NCBI GenBank assembly: GCA_029937655.1
Contig: JAPYPK010000009.1
Coordinates: forward strand, 1-29,352
Source: Nitrospinaceae bacterium
GTDB lineage: Bacteria; Nitrospinota; Nitrospinia; Nitrospinales; VA-1
Direction of reading: 5' to 3'
Length of the DNA: 29,352 nt
Of the stretch, positions 15,887 through 23,536 are shown piece by piece. The position numbers and the translations under genes are program-made. Each line of letters opens with the position of its first letter. The first letter of the stretch is position 1. The notes beneath the pieces are model-generated. The model ran no database searches. It was given only the letters and a program-made list of their open reading frames with translations, and was not told where the DNA came from.

Positions 15887-16250
15887 TTATACACGGAATC
15901 TCAGAAGGGTCATGATTTTGAAAAATTGGAAGGTGTATAATACCCCCTACCTAGATATACTTCAATGATTTGTAAGTGAAGGCAAGGAGGCAAGTTTTAG
16001 TTGTTCAAAATCACTCAGACCATTTTAAAAACGAATCACAAAAACTATGATTATAAGAATTAAACAAAAAGACATCACTTGATTAAAATTATTTAAAAAA
16101 GACTAAAGTTTTAATAAAACTAACCGTTACAGAGGATGTGGGAAGTTTTACCACTGCTCAAAAACGGTGGAAAAGTCAGCAAACATTGTTATTAAGGTTA
16201 GTTTAGGCTGATGTGTTATTGATTTTAATGATTTTAAATAGGTTGATGTT
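15887..16250. other. Divergent intergenic region of 364 bases
   Basis: It separates the divergent ABC exporter and flaG-like genes. No coding region is seen. GTATAATAC (15935-15943) reads TATAAT on the + strand and TATTAT on the other, and could serve the exporter gene. An imperfect hairpin (TTTTACCAC...GTGGAAAA, about 16148-16176) precedes the flaG-like gene. No sigma-28-type promoter is recognisable. Confidence 0.4.
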
Positions 16251-16634
16251 ATGGACTCTCAAGCAATAGGGCCGGTAGAAAAAAGTTCAGTTCAGGTAGA
16301 TCAGAAGCTTTCTTCGGAGGGAAGCAAGGTGTCTTCTGGCGGGTCAACAACAGGCCAACGAAGCGATACAGTCTCATTGTCACAGCGTGGACAAGCAGCA
16401 GTTAGCCAGCAAACGCAAAGTAACAATGCTGGCTCAACTGGATCCGAATTGCGAAAAATCGATGTGACGGATAGTAATCAAATAATTGTTAAGATTGTAG
16501 ATGGTAAGACCCAAAAGGTAGTGCGCCAAATTCCTAAGGAAGAAGAACTTCGCTTGAAGCAAGCTATTCAAGAAAACTTGGATAATTTGATCGATGCTTC
16601 TGGAGGCAACGAAGATATAGATGTGGATGTTTAA
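16251..16634 (+). CDS. flaG: FlaG-family protein
   Basis: The 127-aa product has a low-complexity Ser/Gln/Gly/Thr-rich first half (~1-68) and a C-terminal FlaG domain (~75-115). The core IIVKIVDGKTQKVVRQIP followed by EEELRLKQAIQENLDNL matches the family pattern (hydrophobic strand, D, V-x-R-Q-I-P, E-E, helix). FlaG proteins are encoded near flagellin and the FliD cap in many bacteria and influence filament length. Here no flagellar gene is adjacent, so it is an orphan copy in this window. The disordered N-terminus is usual for the family. A weak AGG precedes the ATG. An AT-rich hairpin follows the stop. Confidence 0.8.
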   Translation: MDSQAIGPVEKSSVQVDQKLSSEGSKVSSGGSTTGQRSDTVSLSQRGQAAVSQQTQSNNAGSTGSELRKIDVTDSNQIIVKIVDGKTQKVVRQIPKEEELRLKQAIQENLDNLIDASGGNEDIDVDV

Positions 16635-16661
16635 CCAAAAAACTGTATTGGTTTTTTTGGT
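16634..16661 (+). terminator. Weak AT-rich hairpin after the flaG-like gene
   Basis: ACCAAAAAAC and GTTTTTTTGGT can pair around a short loop, with one unpaired T. It starts right at the stop codon. It has few G-C pairs, so it is a weak terminator candidate. Confidence 0.3.
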
Positions 16662-16793
16662 AGATTCCCCATTATTCCATCCAAGCGGTGTGGTTTGTTA
16701 GCAAACCCTACCTACTCAAGAAATAATACCTACACGATTAGTCTATAAGAATTGAAGCTATCTTGGCTTGTTGGTAAAAAGTATCGTTAATCT

Positions 16794-17363
16794 TTAGTTT
16801 TTGGGTTGGCTAAGACTTTTCATGAAGCGTGCGGTGATTTCTTCTGGAGTGTGGTGTACTCGCCCTGTCGATTTATCAAAAGAAGGTTCAACTTTGATTA
16901 AAAGAAAAGATGGTCCATCTTTTTCCATTAGTTCTTGAAACGCCTCCCTTATCTGATTTTTGTTTGTGACCTTTTTTGTTTGAAGGTATCCGGCGCTTTG
17001 GGCAACTTTTTCTAAAGATACCGAGTTTGATAGAGACCTCTGATTTCCTGTCGATTCGTAGGCCTCATTGTCAATAACAATATGAAGAAGATTTTTTGGG
17101 GCAGCAGCTGCAATCATTGCCAATGTTCCCATAGACATAAGTACGTTTCCGTCTCCATCAATAATGATCGTTTTTTGATCTGGACGATTTATGGCGACCC
17201 CAAGTCCGATTGAGGAAGCTAGCCCCATAGACCCGATCATATAGAAGTTTTTCTCTCGGTCTTTAATATTAAAAGATTCGCGACAAATGTAACCGTTAGC
17301 GTGGATTACTGGTTCATCTGTCAGGAGAGGAATAATTTCTTTAAAAGCCTCAGTGCCCTTCAT
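16794..17363 (-). CDS. Split TPP decarboxylase, beta (TPP-binding) subunit; sulfopyruvate/phosphonopyruvate decarboxylase type
   Basis: This 189-aa protein is the C-terminal, TPP-binding half of a thiamin-diphosphate enzyme: IIIDGDGNVLMSMG (~66-79) with the later N99 (VIDNEAYESTGNQ) gives the GDG...N metal/TPP motif. The closest families I recognise are the ComE subunit of sulfopyruvate decarboxylase and the C-terminal half of phosphonopyruvate decarboxylase. The ending HHTPEEITARFMKSL resembles the latter. The start is the ATG at 17363: AAGGA stands seven bases before it and the family begins at this point; an upstream in-frame ATG lies inside the alpha gene. It overlaps the alpha gene by 14 bases, so translation is probably coupled. 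The substrate is uncertain. Confidence 0.85.
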   Translation of the reverse strand: MKGTEAFKEIIPLLTDEPVIHANGYICRESFNIKDREKNFYMIGSMGLASSIGLGVAINRPDQKTIIIDGDGNVLMSMGTLAMIAAAAPKNLLHIVIDNEAYESTGNQRSLSNSVSLEKVAQSAGYLQTKKVTNKNQIREAFQELMEKDGPSFLLIKVEPSFDKSTGRVHHTPEEITARFMKSLSQPKN

Positions 17364-17847
17364 TAAAATATCCTTTCCCAGCCAGTAAAGTATATGGAAG
17401 GCCATCCTCAATTTTTTGACAAGCAGTATTTAGGGATTCCTCATAATTTTCAGAAGACAGCACAGAATACTCCATGTTGGAAGTTTTCAACAGCTTCTGA
17501 TTGATTTCTCCCATTATAATATGCTCCGGTGCGTCGCTCCCGTCTTCACCCCGCCAACTCATGATTACAAGTACTGGGATCTTATAAATTAGGTTCAAAG
17601 AAGTAAAAGCATTGAGACAGTATCCCAAACCAGAATTTTGCATCAGCAAAACGGGAAGCTTCCCAGCAAGGTAGGCACCGGCACAAAGTCCTACAGCAGC
17701 ATCCTCTCTCACTGCCGGGAAATAAGGTGTCTCTGGGTCATCATCAATAATGCGAATCAATCCAGAAAGAAGGGAGCAAGGAACACCTGCGTAAAAATTA
17801 AATCCTTTTTTAGAAAGGAGTTCTGAAAAAACTTTAGAAGATAACAT
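17350..17847 (-). CDS. Split TPP decarboxylase, alpha (PYR-domain) subunit; sulfopyruvate/phosphonopyruvate decarboxylase type
   Basis: This 165-aa protein is the pyrimidine-binding half of a TPP decarboxylase. It has E48 in AVREDAAVGLCAGAYLAG, the expected cofactor-activating glutamate, then PVLLMQNSGLGYCLNAFTSL and IPVLVIMSWRGEDGSDAPEH, which match phosphonopyruvate/sulfopyruvate decarboxylases. In methanogens the sulfopyruvate enzyme is split into ComD and ComE; phosphonopyruvate decarboxylase is usually one chain. Neither PEP mutase nor phosphosulfolactate synthase is in the window, so the 2-keto acid substrate is open. The ATG at 17847 is 17 bases after the stop of the epimerase gene, and the beta subunit follows with overlap: one operon. 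No Shine-Dalgarno sequence is seen. Confidence 0.85.
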   Translation of the reverse strand: MLSSKVFSELLSKKGFNFYAGVPCSLLSGLIRIIDDDPETPYFPAVREDAAVGLCAGAYLAGKLPVLLMQNSGLGYCLNAFTSLNLIYKIPVLVIMSWRGEDGSDAPEHIIMGEINQKLLKTSNMEYSVLSSENYEESLNTACQKIEDGLPYTLLAGKGYFNEGH

Positions 17848-17864
17848 TTAGGGTTTTTAAGAAA

Positions 17865-18803
17865 TTACCAGTTTTCAACATTGCGTTCCCCTCCGAATGT
17901 TTTTTGTAATTCATGAATACGTTTAACATATTCCTTAATACCTTCTAGACCTTTAAATTCAACTCCTAGATCTAGGGCTGCCTGATTTGACATAGGTTTA
18001 CCCTCTTCACCCATAACACCTTCAACTTCTCCAAATGAATCGACTACTTCAGAAATCATCCTACCTAATTCAAGATTATGAATATGACCATCAATTAAAT
18101 GATAAATTTTCCCCGCGGCGTCACTATTACCCAAAACTTTTGTGATTGCCTGACACACAGCGTCGATAGAGACATATTTAGTGCTACCTTTGACATCCAC
18201 GTTATAGTTAGTAGATAGGAAGTCTACAGTTTCAAACCATTCAGACTTAGGAAGGTCTGGTCGTACGCCATAAATCGTCACGGGGCGGAGAATGGTGATA
18301 TCAAAGGCACGGTTTCGTGCGTAAAAGAAACAAAAGGATTCAATTGATGATTTAATTGCCCCATAAAGTGAGCTGGGTTGAACCGGGTGGGACTCATCGA
18401 GTGGGTTGGATTCGTCAATCGAAGGTTGAATCGTTCCAAAAACTGCGCAGGCACTCATAAAAATAACTTGTTTCACTTTTGCGTTTTTTGCCGCTTGAAG
18501 AAGGTCGTACGAACCGTTTACATTGGCTGTGACATATTCATCTTCGGTCTTAGCAGGACCAGGAAAGTGAGCTAGGTGAATCAATACTTCTGACCCCTCT
18601 ACCAATTGTTGGAGAGATTCTTTGTCTTCAAGACCTCCAATAACATAATCCACATCCTCATAAGTTTTTAAATGGTCGACGATACTATCTTCCCGAATAA
18701 GGGCTTTAATATCATTCTTACTTCCGTCTGCATTAGGAGCAGATAATAATTTAACTAAATGGGACCCGACTAAGCCAGTCACCCCGGTAATAGAGATTTT
18801 CAT
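17865..18803 (-). CDS. NAD(P)-dependent epimerase/dehydratase, extended SDR family
   Basis: The 312-aa protein opens with the Rossmann motif TGVTGLVGSHLV (G-x2-G-x2-G) and has the SDR catalytic Y-x3-K in SSLYGAIKSS, with the S/T in VIFMSACAVFG before it. VLIHLAHFPGP is the usual NNAG-like strand. Extended SDRs of this type act on nucleotide sugars, or as reductases of 2-keto or aldehyde groups; the substrate is unknown. It leads the three-gene unit with the split TPP decarboxylase, so it may act on the aldehyde or acid made by it (inference). The start ATG has GGAG seven bases upstream. Confidence 0.88.
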   Translation of the reverse strand: MKISITGVTGLVGSHLVKLLSAPNADGSKNDIKALIREDSIVDHLKTYEDVDYVIGGLEDKESLQQLVEGSEVLIHLAHFPGPAKTEDEYVTANVNGSYDLLQAAKNAKVKQVIFMSACAVFGTIQPSIDESNPLDESHPVQPSSLYGAIKSSIESFCFFYARNRAFDITILRPVTIYGVRPDLPKSEWFETVDFLSTNYNVDVKGSTKYVSIDAVCQAITKVLGNSDAAGKIYHLIDGHIHNLELGRMISEVVDSFGEVEGVMGEEGKPMSNQAALDLGVEFKGLEGIKEYVKRIHELQKTFGGERNVENW

Positions 18804-19049
18804 ATGTAAACTCCAATATTGCTTTGCGTGGAATAAGGGAATACTTGATTCGACTTTTCCACATCATTTATTTTAATGAACTTTTAGAAAACAGAAATTT
18901 TAAAACCTAAAAAAATAGTGGGGTGCTTGAATTAAATCCTAGAGAAACAATCAAGCAAATGCAAGTTTCAATCGGTTGTCATAGTTTAAAACAGGAATTT
19001 AAAGATTATGGATAACTGTCGCGCCTTTAGTCAACCGATTTTTTAAAGT

Positions 19050-21116
19050 TTATTTGAGCACAATTTTAGAGAAGTCAGCAATGTTTGAAAATAGAAGAGA
19101 GATATGCTTTAACAAACGAAGTCGATTTTTTCTAAGCTTGTCTTCCTTGGTCATGACCATAATGTGTGCAAAAAATTCATCCACAGTTTCTTTGATCTGG
19201 ACAATTTTTTCCAGAGCCTGGGGGAATTGTTTTTTGCTTAGATGGTTTTCTACAGGTTCTTTAACGCGCTTATACTCATCGTAAAGTTTTTTTTCTGCCG
19301 GTTCACTTAGTAGGGATGTTTGGATATCACCATCCGATTCATCATTTAATATGCTAACTACCCGGCGGAAAGTTGTAGCGAGAGGTTCAAAGTAAGGTTG
19401 TTTTTTTAAATCGGATAACGCGTCCACCTTCTGCCTAACGTCCACTAGTGAGTCTATATCCGCAGATAATACCGCATCAATAGCATCGTAAGGATACTCC
19501 TCACCGATTAAAATAGTTTTGTATCGTTGCGAAAATAAAACCTGGGTATGCATGTGAATTTCGTCAGAAGTTAGTTTAGTCTTACCCTTAAGCAGGTTTA
19601 TGCCTTTCTGGATTAGCGCATCTAGTGAAACTTGCCAATTTTGGCTTGTTATGATTCGAATAATACCTAGGGAATGTCGCCTTAATCCATAAGGATCTTC
19701 TGAACCAGACGGAAGAAGCCCCACCCCTATACAACCAAGAATGGTGTCTAACTTATCCGCGATAGAAACAATGGACCCTACTGGGTTAGAAGGAGGGGAG
19801 TCTCCAGAAAAAGCGGGCCGGTAATGCTCCTTAATGGCTAGACAAACTTCAGAATCTTCTCCCGAGTGCTCAGCATAATAACCACCTATTACCCCTTGTA
19901 GTTCCGGAAATTCATACACCATTTGAGTGACTAGGTCTGCCTTGCAAAGCCATGCGGCACGAGATGCTTGTTTGATTTTTTTTGGGCAAACTTCAGTTGC
20001 TAAAAACTCGGTAAGAGCAACAATACGGTTTACTTTCTCATATGAAGTTCCGAGAGATTTTTGAAAGGTTACGTCTTTTAATAACTCCACAAAGTCTTCT
20101 AATCTTTTTTTTCTGTCTTCATCAAAAAAAAACCGAGCATCTTGAAGCCTAGCTCGAAGAACTCGTTCATTCCCACGCGAAATTTCTCCGCCTGGTCCGG
20201 GTTGGACGTTGCTAATAGTAATAAAATATGGCAACAAGTCACCATGCTTATTTTCTAATGGAAAATATTTTTGATGATACTTCATTGTGGTAATAAGTAA
20301 CTCGCGAGGTAATTCAAGAAAATGTTTTTCGAAATTTCCTCTGATCGCAAAAGGGTACTCGACTAGATAATTGACCTCTTCTAGTAACTCTGGGTCTAGT
20401 TTTACGGCACCTCCCACTTCATTAGCAAGCGACTTGATTTGGTCAACAATAGATTTTTTTCTAACTTCGGGGTCTATCATAAGAAAATGTTTTTCGCATG
20501 ATTTAAGGTAATCGACCATTCCATTTACTTTAAAGAAATCAGAACGCATGAATCTGTGTCCACGTGAAACGTCAGCACAGGGTATCCCTCCATAGCTGAA
20601 ACTTAGAGGTTTTGATCCAAAAAGTGCAACAATCCAGTGGAGGGGTCTAACGAACGGGGTTTCCCGACTGCCCCAGCGCATTTTTTTCGGAAAGGGTATC
20701 TTGCTTATGAGAATAGGAAAAAAATTATTTAGAATAGTTGAGGTGGGTTGCCCTGCTTTTTCTATTCGGGCGCACACTACCTCTCCCTTGGGTGTATTTT
20801 CAAGAGTGAGTTGAGACGGATCTATGCCTTTTCCGCGGGCAAACCCTAGAGCCGATTTGGTCGGATTTCCTTTTTCGTCATAAGCTAATTTGACATTGGG
20901 GCCGAAGTGAGTCTCAACAATATCCTCTTGTTGATTGCCAACCTCATCAAACGAAATTACTAGGCGTCGCGGCGACCCCATAACTCGAGGTTTGCTGGCC
21001 CGAATCCTGTTTTTTTTTAGAAAAGATGGTATTTCTTGTTCAAGGTAGCCTAAGGCTAGACTCATGAAACGAGACGGAATTTCTTCTGCACCAATTTCTA
21101 GAAATAGTTCTGGCAT
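19050..21116 (-). CDS. glyS: Glycyl-tRNA synthetase beta subunit
   Basis: The 688-aa beta subunit joins GlyQ in the alpha2-beta2 glycyl-tRNA synthetase and provides tRNA binding. The conserved opening LFLEIGAEEIPSRFM, the SPRRLVISFDEV and THFGPNVKLAYDEKGNPTKSALGFARGKG blocks, and the RHSLGIIRII motif in the C-terminal third mark the family. The C-terminal ~100 residues form the anticodon-binding-like helical domain (EPVENHLSKKQFPQALEKI). It follows glyQ by 181 bases, a larger gap than usual, which holds a 10-bp hairpin. The ATG lacks a Shine-Dalgarno sequence. Confidence 0.97.
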   Translation of the reverse strand: MPELFLEIGAEEIPSRFMSLALGYLEQEIPSFLKKNRIRASKPRVMGSPRRLVISFDEVGNQQEDIVETHFGPNVKLAYDEKGNPTKSALGFARGKGIDPSQLTLENTPKGEVVCARIEKAGQPTSTILNNFFPILISKIPFPKKMRWGSRETPFVRPLHWIVALFGSKPLSFSYGGIPCADVSRGHRFMRSDFFKVNGMVDYLKSCEKHFLMIDPEVRKKSIVDQIKSLANEVGGAVKLDPELLEEVNYLVEYPFAIRGNFEKHFLELPRELLITTMKYHQKYFPLENKHGDLLPYFITISNVQPGPGGEISRGNERVLRARLQDARFFFDEDRKKRLEDFVELLKDVTFQKSLGTSYEKVNRIVALTEFLATEVCPKKIKQASRAAWLCKADLVTQMVYEFPELQGVIGGYYAEHSGEDSEVCLAIKEHYRPAFSGDSPPSNPVGSIVSIADKLDTILGCIGVGLLPSGSEDPYGLRRHSLGIIRIITSQNWQVSLDALIQKGINLLKGKTKLTSDEIHMHTQVLFSQRYKTILIGEEYPYDAIDAVLSADIDSLVDVRQKVDALSDLKKQPYFEPLATTFRRVVSILNDESDGDIQTSLLSEPAEKKLYDEYKRVKEPVENHLSKKQFPQALEKIVQIKETVDEFFAHIMVMTKEDKLRKNRLRLLKHISLLFSNIADFSKIVLK

Positions 21117-21230
21117 TAGTTAACGAAAATCTATTAATCGAAAAAAATAAATAACAACTATATTAAGGCCGAGTTTAGACAAGCTACATTCTAGGCATAA
21201 AGGCTTGATGATAGTTGAAGTAGCTTATTT

Positions 21231-21263
21231 ATCAAGAAAAAAGCAGAATCCACTTTTCTTGAT
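21231..21263 (-). repeat. 10-bp perfect inverted repeat between glyQ and glyS
   Basis: ATCAAGAAAA (21231-21240) and TTTTCTTGAT (21254-21263) pair perfectly around a 13-base loop. It lies 34 bases after the glyQ stop and could be an RNA-processing site, a partial terminator setting the alpha:beta ratio, or a stability element. Confidence 0.5.
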
Positions 21264-21297
21264 GTTGTAAATTGAAAACCTTTTTGGACAATGCACG

Positions 21298-22176
21298 CTA
21301 GGCGGGAGATTTTTTTAGTAAAGGATAATCCATTTTCTTGCGTTGGCAGACGTATTCTTGGGCACAGAGACGAGCAAGTTTTCTGACGCGCCCTATGTAT
21401 CCTGTGCGTTCCGTGACGCTAATGGCACCTCTAGCATCGAGTTGGTTGAATGCGTGAGAACATTTCAATGTAAAATCATACGCAGGTAAAACGAGGTTTT
21501 TTTCTAAAAGTTCAAACGCTTCATCTTCGTACATTTCGAACCATTTAAGAAACCGCTCTTTGTTGGCGGCCTCAAAATTAAAACTGGAGAACTGTTTTTC
21601 TGTTTCTAAGTGAACATCGCCATATTTTATATCGTCGCTCCATTGAAGGTCATATACATTATCGACATTTTGCAGATACATGGCGATGCGTTCTAAGCCG
21701 TAAGTTAATTCCACGGTGACAGGTGAAAGGTCGATTCCCCCTACTTGCTGGAAATACGTAAATTGGGTGATTTCCATTCCGTCTAACCATACCTCCCAAC
21801 CTAATCCCCAAGCACCCAGTGTGGGGGACTCCCAATCATCTTCTACAAATCGAATATCGTGTTTGTTAGGGTCAAGCCCTAATGAAACAAGACTATCTAG
21901 GTAGAGATTTTGAGCGTCATCAGGTGAGGGTTTCAGGATTACTTGATATTGATAATAATGTTGCAGACGGTTGGGATTTTTCCCATACCTTCCATCTGTA
22001 GGTCGGCGGGAAGACTCCACATAGGCTGCGTTGTAAGGTTCAGGGCCAAGGACACGAAAAAAAGTGGTTGGATTAAATGTCCCTGCTCCAACTTCAATGT
22101 CATAAGGTTGGTGAATAGCGCATCCACGTGACGACCAATAGTTTTGCAATGAGATAAAAACATCTTGAAATTTCAT
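21298..22176 (-). CDS. glyQ: Glycyl-tRNA synthetase alpha subunit
   Basis: GlyQ is the catalytic subunit that activates glycine and pairs with GlyS. Conserved blocks are all visible: LQNYWSSRGC, QPYDIEVGAGTFNPTTFFRV, SRRPTDGRYGKNPNRLQHYY, FVEDDWESPTLGAWGLGWEV, EITQFTYFQQVGG and TYGLERIAMY. The start chosen is ATG at 22176 (292 aa), where the homology begins and CAGG lies five bases upstream. A TTG at 22212 would add 12 residues and is less likely. A TATAAT on this strand (22240-22235) lies ~60 bases upstream, with no clear -35. Its anticodon-matching substrate tRNA-Gly(TCC) is encoded at 28468. Confidence 0.97.
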   Translation of the reverse strand: MKFQDVFISLQNYWSSRGCAIHQPYDIEVGAGTFNPTTFFRVLGPEPYNAAYVESSRRPTDGRYGKNPNRLQHYYQYQVILKPSPDDAQNLYLDSLVSLGLDPNKHDIRFVEDDWESPTLGAWGLGWEVWLDGMEITQFTYFQQVGGIDLSPVTVELTYGLERIAMYLQNVDNVYDLQWSDDIKYGDVHLETEKQFSSFNFEAANKERFLKWFEMYEDEAFELLEKNLVLPAYDFTLKCSHAFNQLDARGAISVTERTGYIGRVRKLARLCAQEYVCQRKKMDYPLLKKSPA

Positions 22177-22234
22177 AACTGCCTGTTTATCAAACACTTT
22201 TAAAAAAGTCAACTCAACTACTGTCGCTTGGAAT

Positions 22235-22240
22235 ATTATA
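22235..22240 (-). promoter_or_regulatory. Candidate -10 for glyQS
   Basis: The minus strand reads TATAAT here, about 60 bases before the glyQ ATG. No convincing -35 lies 16-18 bases further upstream, so confidence is limited. Confidence 0.3.
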
Positions 22241-22289
22241 CGATTGCGCTAGTAAAAATATATCTTTCCCGAAAAATATTCTATAAAGT

Positions 22290-22295
22290 TATAAT
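22290..22295 (+). promoter_or_regulatory. Candidate -10 for the 123-aa gene
   Basis: TATAAT lies 73 bases before the ATG at 22369; the region 17 bases upstream has no good -35. Confidence 0.3.
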
Positions 22296-22368
22296 CATAG
22301 GCGTGTGGCGCAATTCCTTGTTGATTTTAGCAAGTTAAAAAAGCACTAACCCCTTATGGAGTTGTACT

Positions 22369-22740
22369 ATGCATAGTGTTTACCGGACTGCATCCCCAGA
22401 AGATGTGTTCCGTATAGTTGATTTTTGCAGTAGCAATAATGTGAAAAATGGTGGGTTATTTGAGGTTTACCCTGACCCTGAGGGAAGCTTATTTATGATC
22501 ATTGTTAACGCATGCTCCGAATTAGATTCGAAGCATCGGCCCCATCCGTTGGGGGCATTTTATTGTAACTATGCTGGTCCAGGAGTAATAACAATTGAGG
22601 AAGAAGATCCTCACTTTGATGGGGTTGAATCCCGCAGGAGACATGTAACGGCAATTAAGCAGGTGATTGATGTTCTATTAACAGAAGGTTTTACAGGTGT
22701 TCAAATTAGTTTCAACGAATTGCCAGCTTTAAAATTCTAA
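22369..22740 (+). CDS. Hypothetical protein, 123 aa
   Basis: I do not recognise this protein. It looks like a compact alpha/beta domain without signal peptide or membrane helix: a first helix (PEDVFRIVDFCSSN), strands around GLFEVY, LFMIIVNA and GVITIEE, a helix with basic residues (SRRRHVTAIKQVIDVLLTEG) and a last strand GVQISF. Such an order resembles small ferredoxin-like or GNAT-like folds, but no family motif is clear. The start is firm: GGAG lies seven bases before the ATG. It is divergent from glyQ and convergent with gspB, and has its own candidate -10 at 22290. Confidence 0.7.
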   Translation: MHSVYRTASPEDVFRIVDFCSSNNVKNGGLFEVYPDPEGSLFMIIVNACSELDSKHRPHPLGAFYCNYAGPGVITIEEEDPHFDGVESRRRHVTAIKQVIDVLLTEGFTGVQISFNELPALKF

Positions 22741-22804
22741 ATATACAGATTGTGGAAGTGCGAGAGTAGGATTAAAAAATCATGAGCAGTTGTAGCAGAA
22801 TTAA

Positions 22805-23536
22805 CTATCGACCAATACCCACTTTGATCAACTGATTTTGGTGAAAAAAGATTACATGGTTGGGATGAATAGATTTCAAAATTGCGCCTTGAACAGTCTC
22901 GCCTGCCCGTAGCTTCAAATTACTATTATTTTCTGTGGTCGCGATAATGTGGTTGGATGAACTGCCCTCATCAAAAAATATGACTCCCTTGATTTTAATA
23001 CCTGGGATATACCCACTTTGAATAGTGGGTAGTATAGCGGGTTGTTCTTTTGCCAAAGCAACTGTGGATTGCGTAAAATTTGTAAACCTTTTAGTTTCTT
23101 CGATGTCGCTAGAGGTTGAGACGGGGATAGTTTTTTCAGGTAGTAGTTTAGTAAGTAGCTTAGATGATAGACTTTTATTAGGTTTTGTCTTCGAGACTAA
23201 TTCGTTGCTTGAAATTGCCTCCATAGGAACCCCTTCAAAAGCGTGAGGCCTGAATGAATCTTTGGACAGGGTTGTTTGTTGTGTTGGTGTTTTATTAAGA
23301 ACATGTTTGGGCGAACTTGGTGTTTCGTAGTTTGGTACCCAGGGATAAAAAGCTATTCCTGTAATCAATAAACCAGTAGCCATTGCCATCAGTAGAAAAA
23401 AATTACGCCGATCCGATTTTATTGATTTTTGGGAAGTGATATCCTCTTTAAGGAGCATTCCCTTCAGGTCGAGTTTCTGGTCAAGGGTGTTTTTATCCTC
23501 TTCAAGTTTCCTCAGAGTTTTTAGGATGGTGCTCAT
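22805..23536 (-). CDS. gspB: General secretion pathway protein B-like (GspB)
   Basis: The 243-aa protein has a short cytoplasmic N-terminus that is predicted helical (STILKTLRKLEEDKN), one membrane helix (~47-65, FLLMAMATGLLITGIAFY), a Ser/Thr/Pro/Lys-rich periplasmic linker, and a C-terminal GspB domain (~170-243) with the pattern IKGVIFFDE...HIIATTENN...LRAGETVQGAILKSIHPNHVIFFHQNQ. GspB works with the ATPase GspA/ExeA to pass the type II secretin through the peptidoglycan. Its start overlaps the gspA-like stop in an ATGA, so the two are translationally coupled. No other gsp genes are in the window. Confidence 0.85.
   Translation of the reverse strand: MSTILKTLRKLEEDKNTLDQKLDLKGMLLKEDITSQKSIKSDRRNFFLLMAMATGLLITGIAFYPWVPNYETPSSPKHVLNKTPTQQTTLSKDSFRPHAFEGVPMEAISSNELVSKTKPNKSLSSKLLTKLLPEKTIPVSTSSDIEETKRFTNFTQSTVALAKEQPAILPTIQSGYIPGIKIKGVIFFDEGSSSNHIIATTENNSNLKLRAGETVQGAILKSIHPNHVIFFHQNQLIKVGIGR

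Noticed and set aside
18970..19040. 9-bp inverted repeat (AATCGGTTG / CAACCGATT) downstream of glyS
   Set aside because: The arms are 53 bases apart and the T-run is on the wrong strand for glyS; probably chance or at most a weak element.
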